Origin: Mnemiopsis leidyi
Lineage: Eukaryota > Ctenophora > Tentaculata > Lobata > Bolinopsidae
Direction of reading: 5' to 3'
Assembly (NCBI GenBank): GCA_000226015.1
Contig: JH154024.1
Location: 58,097-122,096 of the forward strand
Length of the DNA stretch: 64,000 nt
Positions 25,001 to 37,437 of this stretch are shown here, one piece after another (position 1 is the first letter of the stretch; each line of letters starts with the position of its first letter). Under the pieces are notes generated by a model. The model was not told where the DNA came from. It ran no database searches and saw nothing but the letters and a program-made list of their open reading frames with translations. The translations under genes and the position numbers were made by a program.

Positions 25001-26146
25001 ATTGTAACTTTTATGGAGACAAACATATAAAAGTATATTAACATACACCAGTAAAAATATGGTCCACGTAAGTGCATGAGGATAAGCTCTGTAAATAACA
25101 TAAATTGTTTCCGATAGCAAGCAGCTTCTATAAGAACATTTGGTCCGCTTATAATGCTTATACCCTATGGCAACGATTAACTTGCCTTTGACGTAGATAA
25201 CGAGACAAATTTGACACATTAAGAAGACAGACACGTTATTTTTTAGCAGAGTTTCTTTTAAACTCTTCTTTAAAGTTAGAGGAGCGGATGGTGTTTTTTT
25301 TACGTCCAAATCATGGATTTAGTGTAGTAGTGGTAATTTGACCACTCGTACTTTTCAAAGATTTCTCATCAATTTTAACATTGTGGTCTGAATATTGTGG
25401 TTTCTCAATAAAAGTTCTGCAATAGATTTTTAATGTAAATTGGTTAATTGATTTTTGGAAATTTATTTATACATGGTATCGTCTTAAGACGTTTATGTGG
25501 TTGTACAATGTCTGATTCTATAGATTTATATGCAGCTGCACTGACTCACTGAGGCAGAGTATATAGACAATTACAGAAGCGATCCAGTTCCCTCGCCCGA
25601 ACGGTCGCACACTTGGCTTAACTCACCACTAACCACTAACTGCCAATACATTCAACATAGTCCGTGTATAGATCATGCCCATTATCAAACCAAAGCAGCG
25701 CTCTAAAGACTCCAGATTTTGTTTTTATGTGGGATATATCTTAGATCTATGCTGGAATTTCCTATAATTCTCCTTACATCAGAACGCCCTCAGTTTTAGT
25801 ATGACGACCACTACAGCGGGAGATAACGACAGAAGTACCCTGAGTTAAAAAGATAACTTTTGGGACGATGCATGGCGGTAGGGCAAATGGTACGTCAGCA
25901 GTGTTTTCATTTACGTTCGGTAGTTTAGTGGTTGCTTTTTTAGACATTTCCGGTAGATTTCGGGTTAAGGTAGAAATGATTTTTCTTTCATTGGTGGTTA
26001 CTCGCAGGGAAAAATTAAAGAGCACAACTGATAATCGATGTAGGCCGAAGGGATACAATTTTTAACATTGCTTACTTGCAGTTAATATCGTGTCATTGAA
26101 ACTCAATTACAATATAGCTAGCTCAATTATCGATTTTCTACTGGTT
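19031..26146. other. 7-kb stretch without a convincing gene
   Basis: AT-rich, many short ORFs. The most coding-like are an 80-codon plus ORF at 23504-23746 (Met start; includes LKELLELRTILMKQ) and a 145-codon minus ORF at 25309-24872 with two hydrophobic segments but no ATG at its start. A strong minus-strand donor (TTCAG|GTAAGTGT at about 24863) lies just past the stop of the latter, so an unseen exon in another frame is possible. A poly-C run lies near 21953. Confidence 0.35.
23504..23746 (+). CDS. weak ORF, 80 codons, unknown
   Basis: Starts with ATG and contains VELNIWSCQQEAEGFSTVD and a helix-like TVLKELLELRTILMKQ. No clear acceptor, donor or neighbour supports it. It may be a chance ORF or a remnant of a mobile element. 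Confidence 0.2.
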   Translation: MHCKNYIGIRQRITPDLCLTVELNIWSCQQEAEGFSTVDVANLQLSSTRNTFEATATVLKELLELRTILMKQVLCSVSVL

Positions 26147-26195
26147 ATGGCCCATATCGTGCAAGCTCACGTTGCTTCCACTTTCGGCAACTCAG
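26147..26195 (+). CDS. candidate alternative first exon of the Kv gene
   Basis: ATG followed by 15 further codons (AHIVQAHVASTFGNS) and then a G|GTGGGT donor in phase 1. The channel exon has an internal acceptor (gctttttcag at 26645-26654) after which the frame resumes in phase 1, so the two would join as a complete Asp codon. Phase agreement is the only support. If used, it replaces the first 23 residues encoded from the ATG at 26585. Confidence 0.35.
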
Positions 26196-26584
26196 GTGGG
26201 TCACTACAATTTGGTCTAGTCGCTGTATTATAATAGGTAACTTTTGTCACGTTATAACGCAAGATTCAGTGACATCTGTAGAAGTCTGACAATTACGAGT
26301 GTTATTGCCTTAAAGACCTGTTGAAAGTATAAATCTGCAAGTCGCAATATTTTTCCCAAACTTACTGACTTTTCATGAAACTTATTAGGAATATTAACAG
26401 TTGGATTTCGAGATGATATCGACGCTTGGATATTACCGAACTAAACTGGGCTTCCAGTTATCTTGACAAAAAGCTTTACCACCACCTCCCCCACCAAACT
26501 ACCAAAAATAAGCACGATGGCTGTACGGAGTACGAAATTTCACGCGAATTCAAAATACAAAAATACTATCCAAGCGATTTCTGA

Positions 26585-28026
26585 ATGGAACTCAATTTCC
26601 AACAGAGCAGTTATTCCTCACTATACAGAACTTGTAACCTTACCGCTTTTTCAGACCACAGCGTGGACGATCAGCTGAAAGAGAACATACTATCCGTGGA
26701 CAGAATACCTCTCCTAACAAAGAAACTCTACCAAGCTGGCCCCAAGAGCTCCATCAGAGACAACCTCATAACCATCAACGTCTCCGGGAGACTATTCGTA
26801 ATAGACCGTTGTTATCTGGAACAGTACCCCACTACCCTACTTGGTTCGCCCGAAATAGAAAATTACTGGGATCCTCGGTACAACGAGTACTTTTTTGATA
26901 CCCACCGAGACGCTTTCGAGAGTATTTTCGATTTCTATCTGTACGGGAAGTTGTACCCTCATCCTCATGTACCGGCACAGCTTCATCATGACAACGTAGA
27001 GTTTTTCAAGATCATGAGCGTTTTCGAGGCCCAAGCTCAGATGGACGAAGTAGCCGAATCGAAGAAGAAAAAGAGTAAGTATCAGAAGATGAAAGCAGCA
27101 CTCCACAGCACTTTAGAGGACCCCAACAACCATATTATCGGGAAGATCTACGGTTGGGCAGATCTTTTCTTTATCTTCCTCTCCATTGCTACGATGCTAG
27201 TGGAAACTATACCCAGAATTCACGCTAAAGCTGGTGTGGAAGGGTCGATGGAGGCAAAACTGTTTTACGGTTTAGAGACAGCCACAGTTGCTTTCTTCAC
27301 CTTCGATGTGGTTGTCAGAAGCTTCGCCCACCCCTCCAGATGTGAATTCTTCAAGTCTCCTGCAACCTGGCTGGACGTTTGTACCATTGCTCCATTCTAC
27401 ATTGAGCTGCTGGTAGATTTCTCCAAGTTGGAGTCCATGAAAGTACTCAGGATCGCACGAGTAGCCAGAGTTCTGAAACTGATCAAAAAGAACAAGAGAC
27501 TGCAGTTGATAGCGGAGGTGCTGATGAAGAGTGTGAGTGAGCTGTGCATGCTGGTGATAGTCTGGGCTATGAACATCACGGTTGCAGGGGTGGTGTTTTA
27601 CTATCTGGAGGAGCCGAGTGAGAGTAACCTGATAGAAAGCGGAGTAGATGGGATGTGGTGGGCTATCGTTACTATGAGCACTGTCGGGTAAGGGGATACT
27701 TACTGTTGTTTTTGTTTTTATCTCCAGATAAAGAAAATATCTTATTTTGCAGCACCTAAACCAAAAACTTTAAGCAAATCTTTTATATTGAAGGTTTGAG
27801 AATTTATCCAAATTTCAGGTACGGTGACACTTACCCTGAATCCTTCATGGGGAAAATATTCTCAACCTTCTTCATATGGGTGAGCATGGTGTTTTTAGCT
27901 CTTCCCCTCACCATAATCGTCAGCACCTTCAACAAACAGTACGAGAGAAAGAGAACCCTGACTTTAAAGCAAAAAGGTGCCATGACAAAGACTGTTCCAA
28001 CACTCAACAAGAACTCTAACGGATAG
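26585..28026 (+). CDS. Shaker-type voltage-gated K+ channel subunit, atypical S6 hinge
   Basis: Exons 26585-27687 and 27829-28026 by rough position; exact counting of the acceptor puts the second exon at 27819-28026, giving 436 residues. T1 tetramerisation domain at about 61-155 (ITINVSGRLF, EYFFDTHRDAF), without the HxC...CC zinc site of Kv2-Kv4, so Shaker-like. S1 near 188-208; S2 with E231, F238 and D241 at the charge-transfer positions; S3 with WLDVCTIAPFYIELL; S4 (286-302) has Lys, three Arg, then two Lys at three-residue spacing. The pore is complete (TMSTVGYGDTYP). In S6 the usual PxP hinge reads ALPLTIIV: the second Pro is Thr. That replacement is typical of modulatory (silent) Kv subunits, which work only in heterotetramers. 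The C-terminus is short and lacks a PDZ ligand. The intron splits the selectivity filter between Val-Gly and Tyr (phase 2). Confidence 0.92.
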
Positions 28027-30892
28027 AGCTGAACTTTGACGTGCTAGACCAAATCTATAGAGTTTGTCAAAGCAATTTTATGCAAGACATTGGATCGCTG
28101 CCAAAACTGTCCTCTATATGTGGAAGCGGCAGGAGGAGGGTCCAAGCTATCGTTGCTATTCGACTGGGTTAGTTGATTTATTGTTAGGCGCTTGTCAGTC
28201 AGGGCTTTTCTCAGATGACAGGTGAAAGTTAACCTGAGCACAAAGACAATAAGTTGTTCTTTGTCTAACAATAATAGGAACTGAAAAGTCACAAATTGAA
28301 CTCGTGAGAAAGACATTTAAGATTTATTGTGTAATAGCAAAGACAGTTGAGAGAAGCTATGTTTACGATGAACTTTCACGTTGTTGAGAAGGTTGTTTTC
28401 GATTTATTGTGCAAATACGTGCTACTGCGCTCACTTAAGTCTAATTTGTGACAAACAAGAATGTCTTACTCGGTGTTTTCTGATTTCTGACAAATAAGAA
28501 TGCTTACTCGGAGTATCCTGGCACAGCAACATGACCGAAAGCTGAGCAAATCACAAAAGGCTCTGCAGTTCAAACCTATACGTCACGCATATTACTTGTA
28601 AAAAGAAGCACAAATAATACTGCAGTTTGTGAATACTGGGTGTTAAAAGCGTCGAGTAATACCCGAAGTAGACCAACGGATAAGGTTCGAAGCTCCGAAA
28701 CATTAATTTTTCAAGGCGAGATGTTGGGGACTGTACCCGGGTAGCTCTTCATAGTTCTAAACCGGTCAGGTTTTTTCTACGTAACCCTACCTTCCTCTAT
28801 ATACTTACTGTGTGCTGCATCTGCAGTTTTGCCTTTAAAATTTTCTCCGTAACATCGCCCGGGTTTAAAAATTATAAGATGGAAAATTGTCTATTGAGCT
28901 TTTCTCGATCCTTTTTTGCTTAAATGTAATGCAAATACGAGGCTATTAGTTTAGTATTATCGCTGTAAATCGGAATCTAGTGCTCCTTGTAGTCCTTATC
29001 TATATCAAGCCCTGATAAAATTTCTGCAAAATTTTAGGACCACATCCATCAACATCGCGCCAAATATTAAACTTTTCTCATATATTTATAAAGCGTTTAG
29101 CTAAGCTTTTTGTCAACCAATTATGCTAGACATTCGAGTGGTAATGTCTAACTTGTAAAAACAATGCTTTTTCGCATCAGAAGATTAGAGTCATTTCCTT
29201 CTTTTTTTCTTGTCTAGTACGTTTAATCGACGGAAAAGGCCTGTAATTTGAGAGACCAGAAATGATTTCTTGATTTGCAGGCACGTGCAGTCAAACGTTT
29301 ATGCAGATTAAGTCCTGTTACATTTTCTTAATTGGCATCATAATTGGTGGATGGGTGGCGCTTCCACCTGCTAAGATACAATACAATTATACAAAAACAA
29401 TGGCTCAGGAAATTTAGAATATTTTCTTTGAATATCACCTAGCCTTAGTTAAACGCGGCTTTGATCTAGTACCTCTGACTAAGTAAGATTTTAACTTAAA
29501 GGTTTTTAAATGGTTTTGTTGAAAATGCTCGACTCGACCGCGGACCATTTAGAATAAACGTACAAAAGTTAATCAATAAAACCTCTAGAATCTATTATCC
29601 TGATATCCTCGCAAAGTTTCATAAGCTGTAAACTAAGAAGTACGGCAAAATAGTTCTCACTAGACATAGTTGAGCTTGGAATGCAGACCTAGTATTTTGA
29701 TTGTTAATATCAAAATATTCGGACCTTTGAAGAATTAGACTCTTCAGCAAACTGCACAAGGCACTACAGGACGCACAACAGCTTGGGTTTTCTATGTGTA
29801 CTCTTGTCTAGACTCAAATCATGCAGTGAGCTAACTCAAACGCCAAATCAGCCATCGTGCCATAAAACTTATACTTATAAAGCTGAAAAGTGATTTAATG
29901 AGGCTATGTCACTTATATGCAAGCCCGGTGATGAAATATCAATATTTTCTCAGTTCATCAAATTATTTAAAGATATCTGCCAGGACAAAGTATTATACGT
30001 ACTTTAACCAGTTGTCCACTTTAAACCGTTGCTTGAGCTGTTTTATACTAATTGTACCCTGTACGTGTAAGGTCTTAAAGTGAAGTCTCGCACGTTCAGA
30101 CCTCGAGGAGAGGAGAAGAGAGGGTTACAGTCCAGATTCTTCAGGAGAGAAAGCAGTTGTCGCCTTGTTAGAAAGTATAGCTCACACCGTTTAGTAATCT
30201 GCCTACATTACCGCTTACTGCACTAACGGAAACAAAAAAGGTTTATAAACTTTTGTCGTCGCTTCACTTTGTACCATTGTTACCATAACGATTATGGCGC
30301 TTTCTTGTCAAAAGATTTTGTCCAGCAAAAGTTCTTGATTTATGTTACAATACTCGAATTGTGACGAGCATGTGGAAATCTTGCCACGAATTTCAACTAT
30401 TAGTTCAAAAAGATCCAACTACCATGAATTTTGACACCATATGGTTAATGGTATGCAAATTTTTTGGCGTTTAACACTTTTCACAGCTTCTTTTGGTGCA
30501 GCTGGCATATTAGGAGGGTTTAGAAATCTCGTCAATGGAGCTTTTTAAAACTGCAACGATCAAAGCCACGATCAAAAAACCTAACTAATATCTGAGGCGG
30601 TAATGTTTCCGTAGCAACGGATCGACTGTCGATGCAAGCTACAACAGATCAACTCACTTGCATCATGTGTTCATTGTTGACATGACTAATGATCGGACAG
30701 CGCGGCTGTGTTGAACTACAGTTAGCTATTTTTATTAAGATCTCTGCTACAGAAACAAGATTCGCAACAATCGAAAATGTTGAAAAAGCATGGTTTCAGA
30801 GTCGCGCTTACTACAGCTTCGATGCTTATGTACCAGCTTTGCCCTCCATCACTTCAATTTTAAGTCGAACCACCATATCATAAGGATATGAT
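28027..30892. other. downstream of the Kv gene, no further gene seen
   Basis: Kv 3' flank followed by AT-rich DNA. Short ORFs only, none with splice or codon support. Confidence 0.4.
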
Positions 30893-31281
30893 TAACCGTG
30901 TCTGGTTACTATAGCACCGCATCGACTAGTGCTACACGTGTAGTTTTGACCGTGTCTGGTTACTATAGCACCGCATCGTCTAGTGCTACACGTGTAGTTT
31001 TGACCGTATCTGGTTACTATAGCACCGCATCGACTAGTGCTACACGTATAGTTTTAACCGTGTCTGGTTACTATAGCACCGCATCGACTAGTGCTACACG
31101 TGCAGTTTTAACCGTGTCTGGTTACTATAGCACCGCATCGTCTAGTGCTACACGTGTAGTTTTAACCGTGTCTGGTTACTATAGCACCGCATCGACTAGT
31201 GCTACTCGTGTAGTTTTAACCGTGTCTGGTTACTATAGCACCGCATCGACTAGTGCTACACGTGTAGTTTTAACCGTGTAT
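30893..31281. repeat. 54-bp minisatellite, seven copies, open frame
   Basis: Seven near-identical 54-bp units. Each contains the perfect 12-bp palindrome ctacacgtgtag (varied in some copies) and a tagcac/gtgcta inverted pair. Because 54 is a multiple of three and the unit lacks a stop in one plus frame, it reads as VSGYYSTASTSATRVVLT repeated. The frame is closed by TGA immediately upstream and continues about 22 codons beyond the array. No start codon, signal peptide or splice acceptor precedes it, so I call it DNA repeat and not a gene. Confidence 0.85.
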
Positions 31282-33009
31282 CGCCGTCTGTTTCCCCATT
31301 CGTTTCTGTTTTCTCCTTACTGGAGCATGCGTAATGAGTAACAGATATGCTGTCAGTCGATGGGATGTGGGGAATTATCGGCCGCGAGTACCGGAAAGAT
31401 TTGAGACATTGCTTCAACCCAACCTTACCGCATTGACCGGACCTCGTTTTCTGTTTCGCTGCGTTTCAGGGCTACTTCTAGACAAGCACATTTGGCAGCA
31501 TAGCGAGACAGCCAGCGCTTCTTTTGCTTTCTTTCTGTAAATAATCACGTGTCACGACCTTGTAATCTATTGTCGGTTTTCGATTCCTGCTATCATATAG
31601 AAGCCTTTGTGGTCGTGCTTTAATGGTCAGGGCCAAAATGGGCAATCGAAAACTTTATATCATACTTATTCGAAGCAGTACCATACGCACGATACATTTG
31701 ATTATTCAGTCATTCTGATTTAAAAGGAAAACGCCTAACATTGGTGATCATAGCATTTTTGTTTCCTTACCAACGCACACACAAAACCCGTCAACAATGC
31801 ACTTTTAAACAAAGCAAAATTTTCTTTTAAATTCCATAATTATGTCAACTTTTGTTACGACTATCAGCATTAGACCATTTATAGATATATGATGAACAGC
31901 TGAGAGCTTAGCTGGACTAAAATTTGATTATGTCATTTGTCAGTCATTGATCATACCGAAAAATTTTCTATCAAATATTTGACTCAATATGGCTACTGCC
32001 TTGCAGAGCAATCAAAATTTAGCTACCAGGATAATTAACAAGAAATTACAAATGCCAAGCCAAAATTCCTGTTGATTTCTGTAATTTTATCTGTGATCGG
32101 CAATCGATTTTAAAGCTCGTTTCCTGTTAAATTTCCTGTTAAATTTCCATCATTTGAATTAGGTGTAGAAACATGACCCTCAGAACAAGCCTTCAGTCAC
32201 TCATTACTTTATAATATTCCCTATGAACTCGTATCAGAACATAAACTTACAATGTACTACGTTCGTTTTTATAGCTAATTAGCTTGCATTCCTTACTTGG
32301 CATTCCCAAACAAAAACCCAGCAAATTTTATGGTACAATTTTTAAAATAGTTGTCATGACAACCTTATGTCATGGTTTTAAGACGGAGAGATGGGTCGGC
32401 ATTTCTTGGGGTATAATCGACGTGGCGGCCGACCTAGACGGAGTGGAAACTATGTTGCTATTTTGACGAAATACCTAATGATCAACCCCGAATATTTGAT
32501 TTCAACACGTTCACCGGCTGTCACTTTGTTTTTGTGCTTCATACTCCATCGAATATGCACTATAACACGCCCTGCAATGCACTTCATCCGCAATCAGATA
32601 CGATGCACACGTAGTCTTGACAACACGATTCTCGGTAACCTAGGTTACAAACGGTAGCGACTTATCGCGGGTCTAACCGTTAATCAGGAAAATTAGAGGC
32701 TTCAGTTGTCTTGTGAACAATGAGTCAGATCGCCTGTTGAAGAAGGAGGGCACTTGCCCAACATTAACATACGTGTTAACAACAATATTCTACCAAGCAA
32801 TTATGTTCAAAACTCTGGTCTGATGGACTGAATCCTATGTAGTTTAGTTATTTTGCTCGGCCTTTATAATATTTAAATAGGCACTGCACGGTCCATGTCT
32901 TAATAACAACAATGCGAATTTCTGAATCGAATTCGATTTTTTTTCAGGAACTTCTGCAATGACAAGACTCCGGATTGGAGCCTTGTTTTGCTTTTAACCT
33001 GGTACTTAC
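31282..33009. other. non-coding stretch
   Basis: Contains a 68-codon ORF at 31334 just after the minisatellite and a pair of overlapping ORFs near 32284-32657, none with splice support. The downstream exons of the minus-strand exon at 33339 should lie in this direction but I could not identify one. Confidence 0.35.
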
Positions 33010-33339
33010 TCGTCGAACGAGGCTCCGCAATTGCCTTTGTTGCAGCTTCATCAGCTCAAAGTAGCCCAAGTTGACTAAATACATGAGTCGGCGTTTCGTT
33101 TCCGATTTTACTTTGAGGAGAGCTCCCCCCAGACGTTTAATTGGAGTTCCGTCTGTCGTCTGAAAGTGACCTATCTCACGCCCTGGGATCTCTTGTCTAA
33201 ATGTCGCCGACCATAACACCGCCGTCGTTTTCTCATTTGGCAACTTTCGATTTTGCAGCCTCCAGATGCCGACTTTCGGGGGAAGTGGCGATTTTGATTT
33301 AAAGCGATGTGGTATACTGTTATTGTATGAGGCGGACAT
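33010..33339 (-). CDS. probable first coding exon of an unknown gene (110 residues)
   Basis: ATG at 33339, GC-richer than its surroundings with coding-like codon use, ending in a consensus donor CGA|GTAAGT in phase 0. The protein is basic: SPLPPKVGIWRLQNRKLPN near the start, then FRQEIPGREIGHFQTTDG and a helical, Arg/Gln-rich end (LMYLVNLGYFELMKLQQRQL). No signal peptide or membrane segment. I do not recognise it. Without splicing the frame would run another 21 codons to a stop. The next exon would be at lower coordinates. Confidence 0.5.
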
Positions 33340-36300
33340 TAACCTCGCGTTTCAAAAGTTAACTTTATAGCAGAAGTAAATGAGTATTTTCACGACCTGC
33401 AGTTGCAGCAACATAAACGAGACATAACAGAGAACAACAGTATATCGGGTTTCCTATTCCCTTGTCAAGTAAATAGTAACACAGCAGAAATGCTAGACCA
33501 ATTTTTAGCCTTCATTTTGGAAGCTTAAATTGTACACTCAGCGTTCTATTTCTATCTTTAGCTTTATATTCTAATAACTGCAATTCTTGTCTAGACAATT
33601 GTAACGCACAATTGCGACAAATCTTACAAAAGTTTGCGGCAAGCTTAACAACAGTTCGTGAGATTATCAGTTCTTAAATTTGACCATGCGATCGCCTACC
33701 TTAGAGTTATTTTGGTGCATGGCGCAAGTCCATGTCTACAGATGTCTACTGAATACCAATGAGCTACCGATGCAATTACTATAATAGGCCATTCGATAAA
33801 AGCAGCTTCTTTCTAATTCAATAACTAGCCGACTGTCGAGGAACCGGAAAATCCTTTTTCCTTCGAAAACTCTAAAAGGAAACAGCCACATACGATACTG
33901 TTGTTTAATCTCACAGAAAAAATTCAAGTTAAAGAGGTGATGAATCAATGTGTCATAACTTTTTTATTCACAGACATGAAGATAAAATCATGTTATTAAA
34001 CACCTGAAAATCAGACATCGGGGTTGAATTAACTTCTTACTTTTCGTTTGCTCTTTTCGTAACATCTACGAGTTCCTGAGATATCAACTATCTAGTTATT
34101 TAGATAACAAGACTTGTAGGATGATAGCTTATTGAATCAAGCTGTGCATGATGGCTTGTAAGCTTGCAGTAGCATACTGATCATATTCATTTGCTTATTT
34201 GATTTGCCTTCAAACAACATCGATTAATTAATCAAGAGGGGTGCAATAGTCGTGCGGCTTCGCAGAGGGCACCCCATTTCTTTTTTCGTGCTCCACAAGA
34301 TGAAGGTCAGTGTAATTTACACGCTTTTTATCCGTTAAATTTAGCGACATTACGTCCACTTCCTTAGCCATAATTGGTTATGGTTGCTATAACAGAAGCT
34401 CCAGGTTTAGCAGTGTCCACGGTCCCACTTTGTGCTTTAATTACCACATTTTCCACCATGAACCCTGACTCGATGTATTAGTCCTTAGTTTTGGAGGATA
34501 GTTTTTTGCGTGGATCTCGTTTTAAGACGCTGTAGAAGAATTAATGTAATTAATTATGATAAATATTTTAGAGTTTAACTTTTCAGGTGCTCTTTAATGA
34601 TCACACGCTTGAATTTGATTGTACTAGTGCTGCTTTAGAAATAGAATGCACGGTGATGAGTAACCGTCAAACTTTTGACACGAGCGTTGTAACTGTAAGG
34701 TCAGAATATGTATCATTGATTCAAAATCTTATAATGCTTGGTATACCAGTCGATTGATGAATTATTGTTGATTGTTCAAGCAATCAAGAACGCATACAAG
34801 GCAAGAAATTTAAAAAATAGAAGCACGTTCTTTCCCCCTTTACTGTCGCAACTAGCTAGTAATGACTGCTTTACTTGTGCCTACTCACAATTGCTATTAT
34901 ATTATTGCATCTCAATACGCAGCGTCTTTATTCTTCCCATACCAATTATTTCTTAGTAGCTGAGCGGCATCTTCAAAAAGTTCACATCCAAAACACAAAT
35001 CACCACATGGGTAGTGCTGACGTTTAACTTATCACTATCAGATAACGATCACATAAAATACTGACAAAGAATATCATCCTGCTTGATTGGATAGGAGCCA
35101 CACTGATATTTGCAGTATTGCCAGAAGAAAACGGAGAGCGGAAGTCACGCATCATGTCACGCATCAAGTCTGGTTAAAATCTTCACTCTCGTATGAGTAG
35201 GCGTTGGCTTGTAATCACATTAAATGGAATAAACATTGGCTTCTTGTTCACAAGCTTATCATGAACACGCCTAAACTCCAGTGATCAATGTAAAGCCACT
35301 TTATCGACAGGAGATATTACCGCACAGAAACCACACTGATAAAGATTACACTGTGACACTGTGCCCATCATATTTCCATGGTCAACCGATATACGGCTTA
35401 ATGTGAATTACGATGAGTGGAACTAACTTATAACATCATATATTTTAAAAGCTTTTCACAAGAGAGTCTGTTTGAACACCTTTGTGACACGAGAGTTTCG
35501 TCAAATTTGGATCTTTTAATTGCTATACTTATTTTCACTTAAAACCACTATTATTGACGTAAAGGTTGAAATTGAATTTAGTCAACATTTATTTGATCAC
35601 ATGTCAAAAAGTTAAAGTAGCAAATTTAAAGTAGTCGATTTCGCACGAAGTCAGTAACCATGATATGCAGCCTAGTTTAGCCATAAGTAAACCTTGGGTA
35701 ATATAAGGGGCTATATCTCAGATCCTTTCTTTTTTTCCTTAATTTACAACTTTGACTTTTCTCCGAGATTCTAGTGTTTTATATGCCATGAATATGTTCT
35801 AAAAACTAGCTTAATAACAGAATAACTTGTTATAGTCATATAGCGTTGCTATCTTTCATATTCCCTCTAGGCTCCTGCCCTGTCGTCATTTCATAGTGTC
35901 AGAGTAACAAGTAACTAGATACCACTGAATTTTCCCACGTATCTCGATATACTGACGCTTGTTGCTGCCATTTGTAGAATGTTGGACGTCAGAAGATGCA
36001 TATTCATTGCTCTGTCAAGATAGCGAAAGCTTCGAACGCCCATCTCAAATCCCTGACACATTTCTCCAGTAAGTCAATAAGTCGCTTTTCTTCACTACAG
36101 TTAGTTAGTCCGCTAACTCAGGTCCTGTGCACTACGATCGACAGAAGGACATCGAGTCAACTCAACTGCCTACGGCAATGGGAGGAAAGCATCCAAAATT
36201 TCAAACCCTGTCACGAAATTCAGGTCTCAACTGCCGACAAAGTGCCCCAAATATTTTGGTCAAAGCTCCCAAGTTCTCAAGCTTTCTTCGTTTTGTCACT

Positions 36301-37042
36301 GATTTTGTTGGCAATGACTGTTTTTGCTTGTTGTGGCAGGTGTGGTCACCTTGCAATGAATTAGCTAGTGAGCTTCTGCTACCGAAAAAAAACAGTTTTG
36401 TTTTGCTCTCATCTATAGCTGTCCATCTTCATTAATCAGACGATAACATTTTATTAGCATGGTGGACGCGTTTTTTACAACCGCTGATCGTTATAAGTAG
36501 CAAGCGAGACATTTTTCATTTCGTGAGTCAACTGGCCAGCAAAACATGAAATTTCGTCGCAATCTCGTCAACGTTGACAATCTTCTACTATCAAGACTGG
36601 TGATGAAGCGGAATTCAAATCATATAGTGGACAAGATCAATCAAATCTTCCCCTAGTTAGCTAGTTATACGCAAGCAGGCTAGGTAGCCGATAAATAGTA
36701 TAAGAATTCTCTCGGACCTACACCGCGGGACTGCATGTTGTGACCATATTTCCGCAACTCATGATGTTTATGTTTGTGATGTGCTTGCTAACGAACTAAT
36801 ATCTTGATATATACCTTATCCAAGTGTATAACCTTCACAACACCTGGTTGTTTATCGGTTGGTTATGTCCTGCTTTGTCGAGTGTCGGAGTTCGGAGTAC
36901 TATCACAGATATTCCCACAAACAGCCACAGTGGTTCCAGTTTTGTTTTGCCCTGGGCCATCAAATCGGGATTCGATATCTGATGATGAAAATGCATTATA
37001 TTCTATAATGCGACTACTCACACTTCCCCTATCTAGTTAAGA
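33340..37042. other. non-coding stretch
   Basis: AT-rich. Two overlapping plus-strand ORFs at 35996-36435 (122 and 102 codons in different frames) have no splice or family support; at most one could be real. Confidence 0.35.
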
Positions 37043-37437
37043 CACACTTGTCTTGTAAAGAGACACTTAATCCTTTGTCCTGTAAAGAGACACGTCACTT
37101 GTCCTGTAAAGAGACACTTTCCTTGTCCTGTAAAGAGACACTTCCCTTGTCCTGTAAAGAGACACTTCTCTTGTCCTGTAAAGATACACTTCCCTTATCC
37201 TGTAAAGAGACACTTCCCTTGTCCTGTAAAGAGACACTTCCCTTGTCCAGTAAAGAGACACTTCCCTTGTCCTGTAAAGAGACACTTCCCTTGTCCAGTA
37301 AAGAGACACTTCCCTTCTCCTGTAAAGAGACACTTCCATTGTCCTGTAAAGAGACACTTCCCTTGTCCTGTAAAGATACACTTCCCTTGTCCTGTAAAGA
37401 CACACTTCCCTTGTCCTGTAAAGACACACTTCTCTAG
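37043..37437. repeat. 24-bp minisatellite, about 16 copies
   Basis: Tandem copies of cttgtcctgtaaagagacac followed by ttcc, with scattered single-base variants. One plus frame and two minus frames stay open because the unit is a multiple of three, so all three ORFs there are by-products. Confidence 0.93.

Noticed and set aside
24872-25309. 145-codon minus-strand ORF with two hydrophobic stretches
   Set aside because: Starts at TTG with no ATG, no matching splice site in frame, and one ORF this long is expected by chance in about 64 kb of DNA this AT-rich. The nearby strong donor is in another frame.
35996-36435. Two overlapping plus-strand ORFs of 122 and 102 codons
   Set aside because: Different frames over the same DNA, no family similarity and no splice support.
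37048-37437. Three overlapping repeat ORFs (SCKETLPL and others)
   Set aside because: All follow from a 24-bp repeat without stops; no start, splice or codon support.
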